From Listeria ilorinensis (GTDB taxonomy: Bacteria > Bacillota > Bacilli > Lactobacillales > Listeriaceae): a stretch of 64,000 nucleotides of DNA. The DNA lies in the NCBI RefSeq assembly GCF_913566895.1, contig NZ_CAJYCN010000002.1, positions 124,001-188,000 of the forward strand. The letters are read 5' to 3'. The position numbers were made by a program, and so were the translations under genes. The notes under the pieces were generated by a model, which worked only from the letters and a program-made list of their open reading frames with translations, searched no databases and was not told the origin of the DNA. This document shows, piece by piece, positions 35,209 through 44,441 of this stretch (its first letter is position 1; every line of letters starts with the position of its first letter).

Positions 35209-36124
35209 ATAGATGAGGTGTCTTCTTTTTCATTGTCTTGCCACCGCGCACTTCTGACATACTACCGCCTACGGCTAGAAAAGCCTCTGGATCTATTTCA
35301 TCTAGAATGGCTTTTAATTTTACTTCTTCAAAACGAGAAATAATGACAAAAATCACTTTTCTCACATCCCCAGAATATCCTCCAGTGGCTTCCAAATATG
35401 TAACGCCTTTTCCTAACTGGTCAATGATCTCGCCACCAATTTCTTCATAATACTTACTGATGATGAAAGCACTTTTAGACTCATCCATCCCTTGAATCAC
35501 AATATCAATCACTTTATATGCCAGAAAATACGTAATAAGCGAGTACATCGCCCGATCCCAGTTAAAGACCAGCCCTGCAACAGCAAAGATCAAAATATTG
35601 ATGACCATAATGATCTGGCCCGTAGAGAAGGGGGTTTTTCCATTGACGATAATCGATACGATTTCCGTTCCATCAAGTGCCCCGCCATTACGAATCACTA
35701 GGCCAACCCCCAGTCCAAGTGTGACGCCGCCAAAAACTGTAGCAAGCAGCAGATCATCTGTAACTGGTTCAAAATCATGCAGCAACAATGTAACTAGTGA
35801 CATAACTGCAATACCATAAAGCGTTGAGACGGCAAAGTTCTTGCCAATTTTTCGATAGCCGATCACAAAAAAAGGAATGTTCAGTACGAAGGTCAAGACC
35901 CCTAGCGGAAGTGGCGTCAGTTGGGAAATAATAATTGATATCCCTACAACGCCCCCATCTAATATCTGATTGTTCACTAGGAATAGTTCCAATCCTACCC
36001 CCATTAAAACTGCGCCAATCGTGATCATAATCAATTTATAAAAAAGCCATTTCATTCTTTTTCTGCGATTTAATCGAACCTCTTTATATGCTTGTTCCTC
36101 GATCATACTTGGATCAATATGCAA
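35207..36124 (-). CDS. YitT/DUF161-DUF2179 family membrane protein
   Basis: A 305-residue protein with five to six membrane helices in the first 210 residues (GAVLMGVGLELFLVNNQI, DGGVVGISIIISQL, IRNGGALDGTEI) and a C-terminal soluble DUF2179 domain (SKYYEEIGGEIIDQLGKGVT). The family is widespread in Firmicutes and no transport substrate is established. The start appears to be TTG 36124 after GAAGTGATG, with a TATACT -10 upstream; ATG codons lie further in. It is divergent from trhO. Confidence 0.85.
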   Translation of the reverse strand: MHIDPSMIEEQAYKEVRLNRRKRMKWLFYKLIMITIGAVLMGVGLELFLVNNQILDGGVVGISIIISQLTPLPLGVLTFVLNIPFFVIGYRKIGKNFAVSTLYGIAVMSLVTLLLHDFEPVTDDLLLATVFGGVTLGLGVGLVIRNGGALDGTEIVSIIVNGKTPFSTGQIIMVINILIFAVAGLVFNWDRAMYSLITYFLAYKVIDIVIQGMDESKSAFIISKYYEEIGGEIIDQLGKGVTYLEATGGYSGDVRKVIFVIISRFEEVKLKAILDEIDPEAFLAVGGSMSEVRGGKTMKKKTPHL

Positions 36125-36226
36125 ATAACATCACTTCCCGTCTGTCCTTTTTCCTATTTAATAGTATAGCATATGGATTTAACAAATGAAATCACAGCTC
36201 TAATGAAATCGTAAAAAATCAAACAC

Positions 36227-36255
36227 TTGGAAATCCGTTCTTTTTATAGTATAGT
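36227..36255 (+). promoter_or_regulatory. Candidate sigma-A promoter for trhO
   Basis: Plus-strand -35 TTGGAA at 36227-36232 and -10 TATAGT at 36250-36255 with 17-base spacing, about 75 bases before the ATG. Confidence 0.6.
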
Positions 36256-36330
36256 AATAGCTGCGCAATGTGGAGAAATATAGATTTTGCAACGTTTTTC
36301 ACATAATTTAATAATAAGGGTGGTTAAAAC

Positions 36331-37302
36331 ATGAGTGACTATCAAGTGTTGTTATATTACAAATACACAGCAATTGATGATCCGGAAGCTTTCGCCAAGA
36401 AGCATCTTACTTTTTGCAAAGAACTTGGCTTAAAAGGTCGGATTCTCGTGGCGGAAGAAGGCTTAAATGGAACACTTTCCGGCACAATAGAGCAAACAAA
36501 TCAATATATGGAGACGATGCACGCTGATCCTCGATTCCAAGATATGGTATTTAAAATCGATGCAACTGATCGGCATGCTTTCAAAAAAATGCATGTTCGT
36601 CCACGAAAAGAGATTGTCTCACTTCATTTAGAAGACGATGTCGATCCGCTTGAATTAACAGGTGATTATTTAGAACCAGAAGCTTTTCGTGAAGCACTAC
36701 TTGATCCTGATACCATTACGATTGATGCAAGGAATGATTATGAATATGACTTAGGACATTTCCGAGGAGCTATTCGTCCAGATATTCAAAATTTCCGTGA
36801 ACTGCCAGACTGGATCAAGAAAAATCGCGCTCAATTAACAGACAAAAAAATTGTCACTTATTGTACCGGCGGCATTCGCTGCGAAAAATTCTCCGGTTGG
36901 CTCAAAAAAGAAGGCTTCTCGGATGTGAGCCAACTCCATGGAGGCATTGCTACTTACGGAAAAGACGAACAGACAAAAGGTGATCTTTGGGATGGCATGA
37001 TGTATGTGTTTGATGAACGAATTGCTGTTCCAATTAATCGTGTCGAACATACTGTTGTTGGGAAAGACCATTTTGACGGCTCTCCTTGTGAACGCTATAT
37101 CAACTGTGCAAATCCATACTGCAACAAGCAAATTCTTGCTTCTGCAGAAAATGAAGCTAAATATCTGCACAGCTGCTCGCATGAATGCCGTGTACATCCA
37201 GCAAATCTTTATATTAAAAAAATGGGTTTTGGAAGAGATGAGCTTGAGCTAAAGCTTGCAGAAATCGGTGAAACTTTACCCACTCATTCAGGAAACTTTT
37301 AA
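36331..37302 (+). CDS. trhO: tRNA U34 5-hydroxylase, rhodanese family (TrhO/YceA-like)
   Basis: A 323-residue protein with an N-terminal ferredoxin-like domain (1-95), a rhodanese domain (about 115-225) whose loop cysteine is C178 in [14 protein letters not shown], and a C-terminal cysteine cluster ([25 protein letters not shown]) that should bind zinc. TrhO makes 5-hydroxyuridine at tRNA position 34 using oxygen. GGGTGG precedes the ATG. It is one of few plus-strand genes here and shares a bidirectional terminator with fni. Confidence 0.9.
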   Translation: MSDYQVLLYYKYTAIDDPEAFAKKHLTFCKELGLKGRILVAEEGLNGTLSGTIEQTNQYMETMHADPRFQDMVFKIDATDRHAFKKMHVRPRKEIVSLHLEDDVDPLELTGDYLEPEAFREALLDPDTITIDARNDYEYDLGHFRGAIRPDIQNFRELPDWIKKNRAQLTDKKIVTYCTGGIRCEKFSGWLKKEGFSDVSQLHGGIATYGKDEQTKGDLWDGMMYVFDERIAVPINRVEHTVVGKDHFDGSPCERYINCANPYCNKQILASAENEAKYLHSCSHECRVHPANLYIKKMGFGRDELELKLAEIGETLPTHSGNF

Positions 37303-37311
37303 TCCTATATG

Positions 37312-37358
37312 AAAACGCGTGAAACTCGCCTCTTTAGGCACTCCGTTTCACGCGTTTT
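37312..37358. terminator. Bidirectional terminator between trhO and fni
   Basis: A 13-bp perfect stem, AAAACGCGTGAAA (37312-37324) with its complement at 37346-37358, T-run on the plus strand and A/T-rich flank on the other. It ends 1 base from the fni stop. Confidence 0.88.
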
Positions 37359-37359
37359 T

Positions 37360-38415
37360 TTATCGTTTAATTTGTCTTGCCTCCATAAAGGCACGCAACT
37401 CTCCTTTGATAAAGAGCGGTATTTCCGAGAGTGCTGCTACCGTCTGGGCTTCAAGAAGCACCATCAAAAAACGGACTTCTTGTTGAAGTGTTTGCAAATA
37501 AGAAGTTGCAGCTTCTTTTCCGTCATTTTGCAGTCGAGCGAGGACGGGTGCCGCAATTCCGCAAGCTTTCGCCCCTAGTGCCAGACACTTCACTACATCC
37601 GCAGCCGTTTCTATTCCTCCCGAGGCTAGCACTTCCCCATGCTTCTGAAATAGCTGCACATCAAGCAGTGATTGCGGTGTCGTCAAACCAAAATCATTCA
37701 AAAAAGCATGTTCATCAAGTCGCCGTCTGCGTTCGTTTTCTATCTGGGCAAAGTTTGTACCACCCTTTCCGCCAACATCGATTACTCGAACACCTGCTTC
37801 AGCAACTCGCAAAGCCGTTTCTCGGCTCATGCCAAACCCAACTTCCTTCACGATTACCGGAACAGGAGCATACTGGACATAATCAGTGATCACATTCAGC
37901 CAATTTGAAAAATCTCGATCCCCTTCTGCCATCGCTAGTTCTTGAGCTGGATTGACATGGATTTGTAGAGCATCCGCCTCAATCAGCTCGATTGCTTTTA
38001 AACCTTCTTCAAGCGGCACTTCTGGACTGACATTCCCAAAAATCAGCCCCTCCGGATTTACTTCTCGCACAATCTTAAAAGAATCTTGAACATCCGGATT
38101 TTTTAATGCCGCAGATTCAGAACCAACAGCCATCGCCACACCTGTTTCCCGTGCGACCTCAGCTAGCTCTTTGTTTACTTTTTTCGTATGAGAACTTCCG
38201 CCTGTCATCGCATTTATATAAATCGGTGTTGAAAAAGTAAGTCCGGCAACATTCGTGGCTAGCTCCACCTGATCGACATGGAGATATGGGACAGATTGAC
38301 CAATCAGTTCAATCTCATCAAAAACACCTGTCTTTCTTTCCCTATATTGTCTAACGGCGAGCGTGACATGTTCGTCTTTTCTTCTTTGCCGCAGGAGATT
38401 TTCTTCTTTGGTCAT
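37360..38415 (-). CDS. fni: Type 2 isopentenyl-diphosphate delta-isomerase
   Basis: FMN- and NADPH-dependent enzyme interconverting IPP and DMAPP. The 351 residues show the family features RKDEHVTLAV at the N-terminus, TFSTPIYINAMTGGS, LQIHVNPAQE, VIVKEVGFGMS, DVGGKGGTNFAQIENERR and LASGGIETAADVVKCLALGA for phosphate and flavin binding. It overlaps the DUF1033 gene by 4 bases. It would supply the DMAPP used by IspA, encoded in this window; dxs is present too, so the MEP route feeds it, although Listeria can also use mevalonate. Confidence 0.95.
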   Translation of the reverse strand: MTKEENLLRQRRKDEHVTLAVRQYRERKTGVFDEIELIGQSVPYLHVDQVELATNVAGLTFSTPIYINAMTGGSSHTKKVNKELAEVARETGVAMAVGSESAALKNPDVQDSFKIVREVNPEGLIFGNVSPEVPLEEGLKAIELIEADALQIHVNPAQELAMAEGDRDFSNWLNVITDYVQYAPVPVIVKEVGFGMSRETALRVAEAGVRVIDVGGKGGTNFAQIENERRRRLDEHAFLNDFGLTTPQSLLDVQLFQKHGEVLASGGIETAADVVKCLALGAKACGIAAPVLARLQNDGKEAATSYLQTLQQEVRFLMVLLEAQTVAALSEIPLFIKGELRAFMEARQIKR

Positions 38416-38768
38416 GCTTCTTCCCCTTTCAACTCGTTACCGAGCGGAAACCATTTTTCTTTTTCAACAGCATCAGGCTGGTAAACATGCCCGTCAGCAA
38501 AAAATAAAATTCCGTGGAACGTTTGGATATCGTCTTCACAATCCTCGCAGTATTCGATTTCGTCTTCATCCCAAAAAGCTGCAAGCACTGTCTTTTTCAC
38601 TTGAACTTCTGGGTAACTTTTTTGAAACATTCGATAGATTTCCTGGTATTTACGAAAAGCCGCTTCTTTATCTTCATAAGTAAATGTCTCCATAATGGTT
38701 TCTTCCCATTCTTCAAAAAACCACCATGGCTCAAATTCACCTTTTGTGATTAACACTTGATATTCCAT
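38412..38768 (-). CDS. DUF1033 family protein
   Basis: A 118-residue acidic cytosolic protein, start ATG 38768 (MEYQVLITKGEFEPWWFFEEW) with GAGGTG at 6 bases; a GTG 9 bases upstream gives the longer frame. The aromatic-rich N-terminus and the cysteine pair EYCEDCEDDIQ are features of DUF1033, a family of unknown function found near fni in Listeria. The four-base overlap with fni suggests co-translation. No function is claimed. Confidence 0.8.
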   Translation of the reverse strand: MEYQVLITKGEFEPWWFFEEWEETIMETFTYEDKEAAFRKYQEIYRMFQKSYPEVQVKKTVLAAFWDEDEIEYCEDCEDDIQTFHGILFFADGHVYQPDAVEKEKWFPLGNELKGEEA

Positions 38769-38835
38769 CTTCAACACCTCAGGTCATTTCTTACACTACT
38801 CCATTATAGCGCAGAATAAAGGGCAAAGTAAATTT

Positions 38836-38864
38836 TTGAAACCTGCATGAAAAAAAGCTACACT
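38836..38864 (+). promoter_or_regulatory. Candidate promoter for acylphosphatase
   Basis: Plus-strand -35 TTGAAA at 38836-38841 and -10 TACACT at 38859-38864 with 17-base spacing. Confidence 0.5.
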
Positions 38865-38900
38865 ATACCTATAGATACTGAATTTGAGAGGATGGTTAGA

Positions 38901-39182
38901 GTGGCAAAAAAATCAGCTATATTACGTATTACAGGCATGGTGCAAGGCGTAGGATTCCGTTACACGACTAAACATATTGCCTATAAATATGACATCAGTG
39001 GAACAGTGAGAAACCTAGACGATGGTTCTGTTGAAATTGCAGCGCTTGGCGATGAGAAAAAATTAGATCAATTTATTGAAGCAGTGAAAAAAGGGCCCTC
39101 TCGTGCAGCTCATATTGAACATGTTTACATTTATATGGGGGCGCCTGTAGAAGAACGTAAAACTTTTGATATTCTGTATTAA
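38901..39182 (+). CDS. acyP: Acylphosphatase
   Basis: Small enzyme hydrolysing acyl-phosphates. The product is 93 residues from GTG 38901 ([20 protein letters not shown]), preceded by AGAGG; the longest frame from 38847 would start inside the promoter. The catalytic pair is visible: Arg20 in GVGFRYTT and Asn38 in [10 protein letters not shown]. The length fits the family. A possible substrate in this cell is a by-product of acetate or butyrate kinase chemistry, but that is speculation. Confidence 0.92.
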   Translation: MAKKSAILRITGMVQGVGFRYTTKHIAYKYDISGTVRNLDDGSVEIAALGDEKKLDQFIEAVKKGPSRAAHIEHVYIYMGAPVEERKTFDILY

Positions 39183-39257
39183 TCACGAAAACAGCTTGAA
39201 TTCCTTCTCTATTTGAATTATAGTTAATGAGTATCAAAAATCGCAGGAAAGGAGTGG

Positions 39258-39545
39258 ATGCGTGCTGTGGATTTTTTTCTTCAAATGATTGCAGAGCCTG
39301 AATATATCGCCATGACAGTGACTTTTTTATTGATGTTGTCATTGTTTCGCTTCTGGCCGATTATCAAAGCACTGAAGCCGGCTATGTTTCATGCAGATGT
39401 TTTATTTTTTTCGCGCATTACGCTTCTAAATGTGAAACCGAAAATGATTGATTTGGTCAATTTCGTCCTGTTGTGGCTTGTTGTCACATTAAAGAAGAGT
39501 TCCTTCGCAGATGAATCAGACAGCCTTTACTTACCTGAGATGTAA
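39258..39545 (+). CDS. Small hydrophobic protein of unknown function
   Basis: A 95-residue frame with AAAGGAGTGG directly before the ATG. Hydrophobic stretches at about residues 16-34 (EYIAMTVTFLLMLSLF) and 66-78 (VNFVLLWLVVTL) suggest two membrane passes, with a basic middle (RITLLNVKPKMIDL). It lies between acylphosphatase and yidC on the same strand, 35 bases before yidC. I recall a hypothetical gene in the same place in L. monocytogenes (lmo1380) but cannot confirm homology. No function is proposed. Confidence 0.55.
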   Translation: MRAVDFFLQMIAEPEYIAMTVTFLLMLSLFRFWPIIKALKPAMFHADVLFFSRITLLNVKPKMIDLVNFVLLWLVVTLKKSSFADESDSLYLPEM

Positions 39546-39580
39546 CAGGAGCTATTTAAAACTAGGAGGAACTATTAATC

Positions 39581-40405
39581 GTGAAGAAAAAACATTTATT
39601 ATTAATGGCCATGTTGTTACTTGGTCTAGCTCTTTTAACCGGGTGTAGCATGGATCCATCGCAAAATACAGACGGGTTTTTCTATACTTACCTGATTGCA
39701 CCCTTTACAGCATTTATCAAATTTGTGGCATCTTTTTTCAACGACAACTATGGGGTTGCCATTGTGATCACGACACTTTTAATTCGTGCGATTATCTTGC
39801 CGCTCAACTTACGAACTTCAAAAGCACAAATGACGATGCAATCAAAAATGGCTGTTGCTAAACCAGAGATTGATGAAATCCAAGCAAGACTGAAACGCGC
39901 AGCTACAAAAGAAGAACAAGCGAGAATTCAGCAAGAAATGATGACAGTTTATAAAAAGTATGATATCAATCCAATGCAAATGGGTTGTTTGCCAATCATT
40001 ATCCAAATGCCGATTTTGATGGCTTTCTATTATGCGATTCGTGGCTCGTCAGAAATCGCTTCGCACAGCTTCTTGTGGTTCAATCTGGGGCAACCAGATG
40101 CGGCACTTGCTATTATTGCCGGACTCGTTTACTTGCTGCAATATTTTGTCTCTATGATTGGTTACACACCTGAACAGAAAAAACAAATGCGGATCATTGG
40201 ATTGATGTCGCCGGCAATGATTTTATTCATGGCTTTCTCGACACCTTCTGCACTTTCGCTTTACTGGGCAGTCGGTGGACTTTTCCTTTGCGGTCAGACA
40301 CTACTTTCTAAGAAGCTTTATATGAACAAACACCCTGAGGTCAAGGAAGTCATTGCACAAGAAAAAGAATTCGAGAAAACAGTTGAAGAACAAAGTAAAA
40401 AGTAA
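39581..40405 (+). CDS. yidC: YidC/OxaA membrane protein insertase (lipoprotein type)
   Basis: Inserts membrane proteins alone or with SecYEG. It is 274 residues, starts at GTG 39581 after AGGAGG, and has a lipoprotein signal with lipobox LTGC, cysteine 22. Five conserved helices follow, with the hydrophilic-groove arginine in [14 protein letters not shown] and a basic cytosolic loop ([19 protein letters not shown]). The C-terminus is short and charged. No MifM-type arrest peptide is seen upstream. Confidence 0.95.
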   Translation: MKKKHLLLMAMLLLGLALLTGCSMDPSQNTDGFFYTYLIAPFTAFIKFVASFFNDNYGVAIVITTLLIRAIILPLNLRTSKAQMTMQSKMAVAKPEIDEIQARLKRAATKEEQARIQQEMMTVYKKYDINPMQMGCLPIIIQMPILMAFYYAIRGSSEIASHSFLWFNLGQPDAALAIIAGLVYLLQYFVSMIGYTPEQKKQMRIIGLMSPAMILFMAFSTPSALSLYWAVGGLFLCGQTLLSKKLYMNKHPEVKEVIAQEKEFEKTVEEQSKK

Positions 40406-40408
40406 TAG

Positions 40409-40445
40409 AAAAGCGAACATCCTCTGATCTGGATGTTCGCTTTTT
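40409..40445. terminator. Bidirectional terminator between yidC and lisK
   Basis: A 14-bp stem, AAAAGCGAACATCC (40409-40422) with its complement at 40431-40444, loop of 8 and T-run on the plus strand. The minus strand has a short T-run as well. Confidence 0.9.
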
Positions 40446-40484
40446 ATTAAGGTGATAGGAAGTCTGACAAATCATTTTCCTATT

Positions 40485-41960
40485 TTATGCTTTTTCAACC
40501 ACTTTCTCTATCAACGGTAAAGTAATGGTGATCATTGTGCCAGGTTCTTTTTCTGGATTGCTTTCTGCTTCGATCGTCCCCAGATAACCTTCCACTAATT
40601 GTTTTGCAATCGCAAGCCCTAAACCATTTCCGCCTTTTTCACGACTGCGTGCTTTGTCAACACGATAAAAGCGATTGAAGACTTTCTCTACCTCTTCTTT
40701 TGAAATACCCACCCCATAATCTCGAATAGAGATACGGATCTTATCTTCCGCTTGATAAAGCCGCATATCGACTTGTTTTGCCCCATCCGAGTACTTGACT
40801 GCATTATCCATAATAATAATCAATAATTGCTCGAGATGATTGTGTTGAATCATCGCATGCAGATTCTCCGCTTCTTCCGAAAGAGTAAAACTGAAATCTT
40901 CATACATCACTTCAAAGTTACGTCGAACCTGTTCAACAGTGTCATTCACATTGACAATCTGCAATTCTTTTGTTTGTGAAACTTGCTCTGCACGGGATAG
41001 ATCTAGCATTTCCTGCACTAGTTTTTTCATGCGTTCAAGCTCTGTAAGTGAGGCTTTTAGGGATTCATCCAATACTTCCGGATCATCTTTGCCCCAGCGG
41101 TCAAGCAGCTTTAAATGCCCTTCCATAATTTGTACCGGCGTACGCAGTTCATGAGAAGCATCCTCAACGAATTGCTTTTGCTGCTCAAAACTATTTTCAA
41201 TCCGGGTCATCATGTCATTAAAGACAATTGTCAGCTCCCCAATTTCATCTTTCGTTTGGGTGATCGGCTCGATTCGTTTTTTCTGGAACCCATTACGACG
41301 AATATCATTCATAGAACGCGCCAGTTTTGTAAGTGGATTCAGGAAATTTTGTGCAAGTAGATAGCCCAACATGCCACTGATGAAAAGTGCGACCGCTCCT
41401 AAAATAAACATGATCACAAGTAATTTGTCCATCATTTTATTGTAACTTGTCAGCGGGTTGATCACTTGTACATAGCCGACGATCGTTGAATTATCAGCAC
41501 TGGAAACAATCGGACTTTGCGTAATGATCATTTTCTGTCCATCTACAGTCGGTTTACTTGTCAACATTTCATCATTATCAGGGACAAAATACTTGGAATA
41601 ATCTTTTGAGCCAGTCTCACTATACTGCGGATAGTAATAGTTGTTGATCCGTTCGCCATCCTTGTCATAAATGGCAACCACCTGATCCTGGATACGCTGA
41701 CTGATTGCTTTCGTGTCATCCATCACTTTTTTATTTAGATCATCATTGTCAATATTGCCTGATTTGAGTACTTCACTAGAAGCTGTTGCAACAAGCAGTG
41801 AATTTGCCTTTTGCTCTTCTTCATTCAAAAGCATTTGGCCGATCCCCTGGTAAATGGCAAAAGAGAATAAAAAGAAAGTTAAAAAGATCGCGGCACTTGC
41901 ACCAAACGTCCATTTAAATTTAAGTGATCGGCTTTTCAGTGAAAAAGTGCTTGTTGTCAT
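40485..41960 (-). CDS. lisK: Sensor histidine kinase LisK-like
   Basis: A 491-residue membrane kinase with helices at about 20-40 and 180-203, an extracellular sensor domain between, HAMP domain (about 200-255), phospho-accepting His270 in DASHELRTP, and an ATPase domain with N box NAVKYSDGAK, DYGVGI and GGNGLGLAIAKQLV. It overlaps the response regulator by 4 bases. By place and sequence it corresponds to LisK of L. monocytogenes (lmo1378), involved in acid, ethanol, oxidative and antimicrobial stress responses. Confidence 0.9.
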   Translation of the reverse strand: MTTSTFSLKSRSLKFKWTFGASAAIFLTFFLFSFAIYQGIGQMLLNEEEQKANSLLVATASSEVLKSGNIDNDDLNKKVMDDTKAISQRIQDQVVAIYDKDGERINNYYYPQYSETGSKDYSKYFVPDNDEMLTSKPTVDGQKMIITQSPIVSSADNSTIVGYVQVINPLTSYNKMMDKLLVIMFILGAVALFISGMLGYLLAQNFLNPLTKLARSMNDIRRNGFQKKRIEPITQTKDEIGELTIVFNDMMTRIENSFEQQKQFVEDASHELRTPVQIMEGHLKLLDRWGKDDPEVLDESLKASLTELERMKKLVQEMLDLSRAEQVSQTKELQIVNVNDTVEQVRRNFEVMYEDFSFTLSEEAENLHAMIQHNHLEQLLIIIMDNAVKYSDGAKQVDMRLYQAEDKIRISIRDYGVGISKEEVEKVFNRFYRVDKARSREKGGNGLGLAIAKQLVEGYLGTIEAESNPEKEPGTMITITLPLIEKVVEKA

Positions 41961-42637
41961 GTACGCATCACATAGCCGGTGCCACGAACCGTTTGAATGT
42001 AACTTTCTTCATCGGGATGGTCGATTTTGTTGCGCAAATAACGCACATAAACATCGACTACATTCGTCTCAACTTCTGTCTCATAACCCCAAACTTTATT
42101 AAGTAATACTTCTCTTGTCAGTACGATATTGATATTTTCCATCAGTGTCAAAAGAAGCTCATATTCCCTTTTTGTAAGATCGATGACTTCCTCGCCACGG
42201 CGGACGATTCGACTCTCTTTTTCAACGACAAGATCACGATATTCTAACGTTGTTTGCTTGATGGCTTGTTCACTGTTTTCCACTCGGCGTAATAGGGAAC
42301 GTAAACGTGCCAATAGTTCTTCGATTGCAAACGGTTTTACAATGTAATCGTCCGCCCCGTGATCAAGTCCAGAAACACGATCGATGACCGAATCACGTGC
42401 TGTAATCATGATGATGGGCGTTTGTTTGGTTTGACGCACACGTCGGCAAACCTCTATTCCGTTCAAATGTGGGAGCATCAGATCAAGCAAAATCGCATCC
42501 CAATCCTCACTGAGAGCAAGCTCCAGTCCCGCGCGGCCATCACTGGCAACCGTTGTTTCATAACTTTCATGCTGAAGCTCCAGCTCAATGAATCGGGCCA
42601 GATTTTTTTCATCTTCCACAATTAGAATTTTACTCAT
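41957..42637 (-). CDS. lisR: OmpR-family response regulator LisR-like
   Basis: A 226-residue regulator from ATG 42637 (MSKILIVEDEKN), preceded by AGAGAGG; the frame from 42661 adds 8 residues. The receiver domain has the acidic pair E8/D9, phospho-acceptor Asp52 in AILLDLMLP and Lys101 in VKPF. The C-terminal OmpR winged helix has LTKREYELLLTLMEN and NVVDVYVRYLRNKID. It is transcribed before lisK. Targets in Listeria include envelope stress genes; no binding site is assigned here. Confidence 0.92.
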   Translation of the reverse strand: MSKILIVEDEKNLARFIELELQHESYETTVASDGRAGLELALSEDWDAILLDLMLPHLNGIEVCRRVRQTKQTPIIMITARDSVIDRVSGLDHGADDYIVKPFAIEELLARLRSLLRRVENSEQAIKQTTLEYRDLVVEKESRIVRRGEEVIDLTKREYELLLTLMENINIVLTREVLLNKVWGYETEVETNVVDVYVRYLRNKIDHPDEESYIQTVRGTGYVMRT

Positions 42638-42826
42638 TTTGTTAACCTCTCTTTCAGGCATCCATTATACGGATATACATGTTTACATATCTACTTCTAT
42701 TGTAACTGACTTTCACCTAAAAACAACTAATAACAAGGTAAATGATAAGAAATTTCGCTATTTTTTATGAATTTATCATTCAAAAAACATTTTTTTAAAT
42801 GAAATTTTTATTTTGGGCAGCAAAAA

Positions 42827-42858
42827 ACGCCCTTTAAAGTTCTCACTTCAAAGGACGT
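42827..42858 (-). terminator. Terminator after gnd
   Basis: ACGCCCTTT (42827-42835) pairs with AAAGGACGT (42850-42858) with one G-U on the minus strand, followed by TTTTTTG. Confidence 0.8.
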
Positions 42859-42869
42859 CACATCTGCAT

Positions 42870-44288
42870 TTATTCTTCTACTTCTGGCCATTCTGTATGG
42901 AAAACGCCTGGTTTATCGACGCGTTCATACGTATGTGCACCAAAGTAATCGCGCTGAGCCTGAATCAGATTGGCTGGCAACACTTCCGAACGATAGCTGT
43001 CATAGTAGCTGATTGCAGCAGTGAAAGTAGGCACTGGAATACCCGCCTTGACAGCTTCTGCCACCACTTCACGGAGTGCTCCTTGATAATTATGTGCAAT
43101 ATCTTTGAAGTAAGGATCTAGCAATAAATTATTCAGATGTTTATTGTTATTGTAAGCATCTGTAATTTTTTGCAGGAAGCGTGCACGAATGATACAACCC
43201 GCACGGAAGATTTTTGCGATTTCACCGTACTGTAGATCCCATTCATATTCGTCACTAGCCGCTTTCATTTGAGCAAAACCTTGCGCATAAGAAGCAATTT
43301 TACTGAAATAAAGGGCTTTACGAACTGCTTCGACAAAAGCTTTTTTATCACCTTCAAAATGATAATTACTTGGTCCGCTAAGCACTTTACTTGCTTCAAC
43401 ACGTTCGTCTTTCAGTGCTGAAATGTAACGTGCAAAAACAGATTCTGTAATCAGAGAAAGCGGCACCCCTAAATCAAGCGCACTTTGACTTGTCCATTTA
43501 CCAGTACCCTTTTGACCAGCTTTGTCCAAAATAACATCCACAATGGGTTTGCCTGTTTCGTCATCTTTAACTGTCAGGATATTTTTAGTAATCTCGATTA
43601 AATAGCTATCAAGTTCGCCTTCATTCCATTCTGCAAAAACGTCTGCTAACTCAGCTTGATTTAAACCAACAATGTATTTCAAAATCGTATAGGCTTCTGC
43701 AATCAATTGCATATCCCCATATTCGATTCCATTATGCACCATTTTTACATAATGACCTGCACCATCTGGACCAATATACGTCACACAAGGTTCACCTTCT
43801 GCTACTGCTGCGATTTCACGCAAAATCGGTGCAACTAAATCATAGGCTTTACGCTGACCTCCTGGCATGATAGATGGGCCTTTTAGCGCGCCTTCTTCAC
43901 CACCAGAAACCCCAGTACCAATAAAGTTAAAACCTTCCTCACTAAGTTCCTTATTACGACGGATCGTGTCTTTGAAAAAGGCATTCCCGCCGTCAATCAA
44001 AATGTCACCCTCATTCAGGAAAGGTTTGACGGCTTCAATCATCATATCCGTTGCATCGCCTGCTTTGACCATAATCAAAATACGGCGTGGAACTTCAAGC
44101 GATTCAACAAATTCTTCCAAGCTATAAGTTGGAACTAATTGTTTATCTGCATTTTCTTCCATTACTGCTTTTGTTTTTTCACTAGAGCGGTTAAAAATGG
44201 ATACTGTATAGCCGCGGCTTTCGATATTAAGTGCCAAATTGCGGCCCATAACACCCATGCCAATTACGCCAATTTCTTGTTTTGCCAT
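42870..44288 (-). CDS. gnd: 6-phosphogluconate dehydrogenase, decarboxylating
   Basis: Oxidative pentose-phosphate enzyme making ribulose-5-phosphate, CO2 and NADPH. The 472 residues match the long family form: [10 protein letters not shown] for cofactor, [21 protein letters not shown] for substrate, [15 protein letters not shown] with the catalytic Lys, and [19 protein letters not shown] near the middle. The C-terminus includes [14 protein letters not shown], where the tail reaches into the partner subunit. It is monocistronic with its own promoter and terminator. Confidence 0.97.
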   Translation of the reverse strand: MAKQEIGVIGMGVMGRNLALNIESRGYTVSIFNRSSEKTKAVMEENADKQLVPTYSLEEFVESLEVPRRILIMVKAGDATDMMIEAVKPFLNEGDILIDGGNAFFKDTIRRNKELSEEGFNFIGTGVSGGEEGALKGPSIMPGGQRKAYDLVAPILREIAAVAEGEPCVTYIGPDGAGHYVKMVHNGIEYGDMQLIAEAYTILKYIVGLNQAELADVFAEWNEGELDSYLIEITKNILTVKDDETGKPIVDVILDKAGQKGTGKWTSQSALDLGVPLSLITESVFARYISALKDERVEASKVLSGPSNYHFEGDKKAFVEAVRKALYFSKIASYAQGFAQMKAASDEYEWDLQYGEIAKIFRAGCIIRARFLQKITDAYNNNKHLNNLLLDPYFKDIAHNYQGALREVVAEAVKAGIPVPTFTAAISYYDSYRSEVLPANLIQAQRDYFGAHTYERVDKPGVFHTEWPEVEE

Positions 44289-44383
44289 TTTTCTAATCTT
44301 CCCTTCTTCGGATAATCTGCACTTTTTGTACAGCTCGTGTCGTATTTAGACACGCTGAATGATCAAACTTCTCAACATTCTTA

Positions 44384-44412
44384 ACTATACCAAAGAAATG
44401 GCGCTTCGGCAA
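44384..44412 (-). promoter_or_regulatory. Candidate sigma-A promoter for gnd
   Basis: Minus-strand -35 TTGCCG at 44407-44412 and -10 TATAGT at 44384-44389, spacing 17. The leader carries a CGTGTC/GACACG stem-loop at 44336-44354. Confidence 0.6.
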
Positions 44413-44441
44413 TTGTTGCAACCGGAAATTTTCATGGATTT

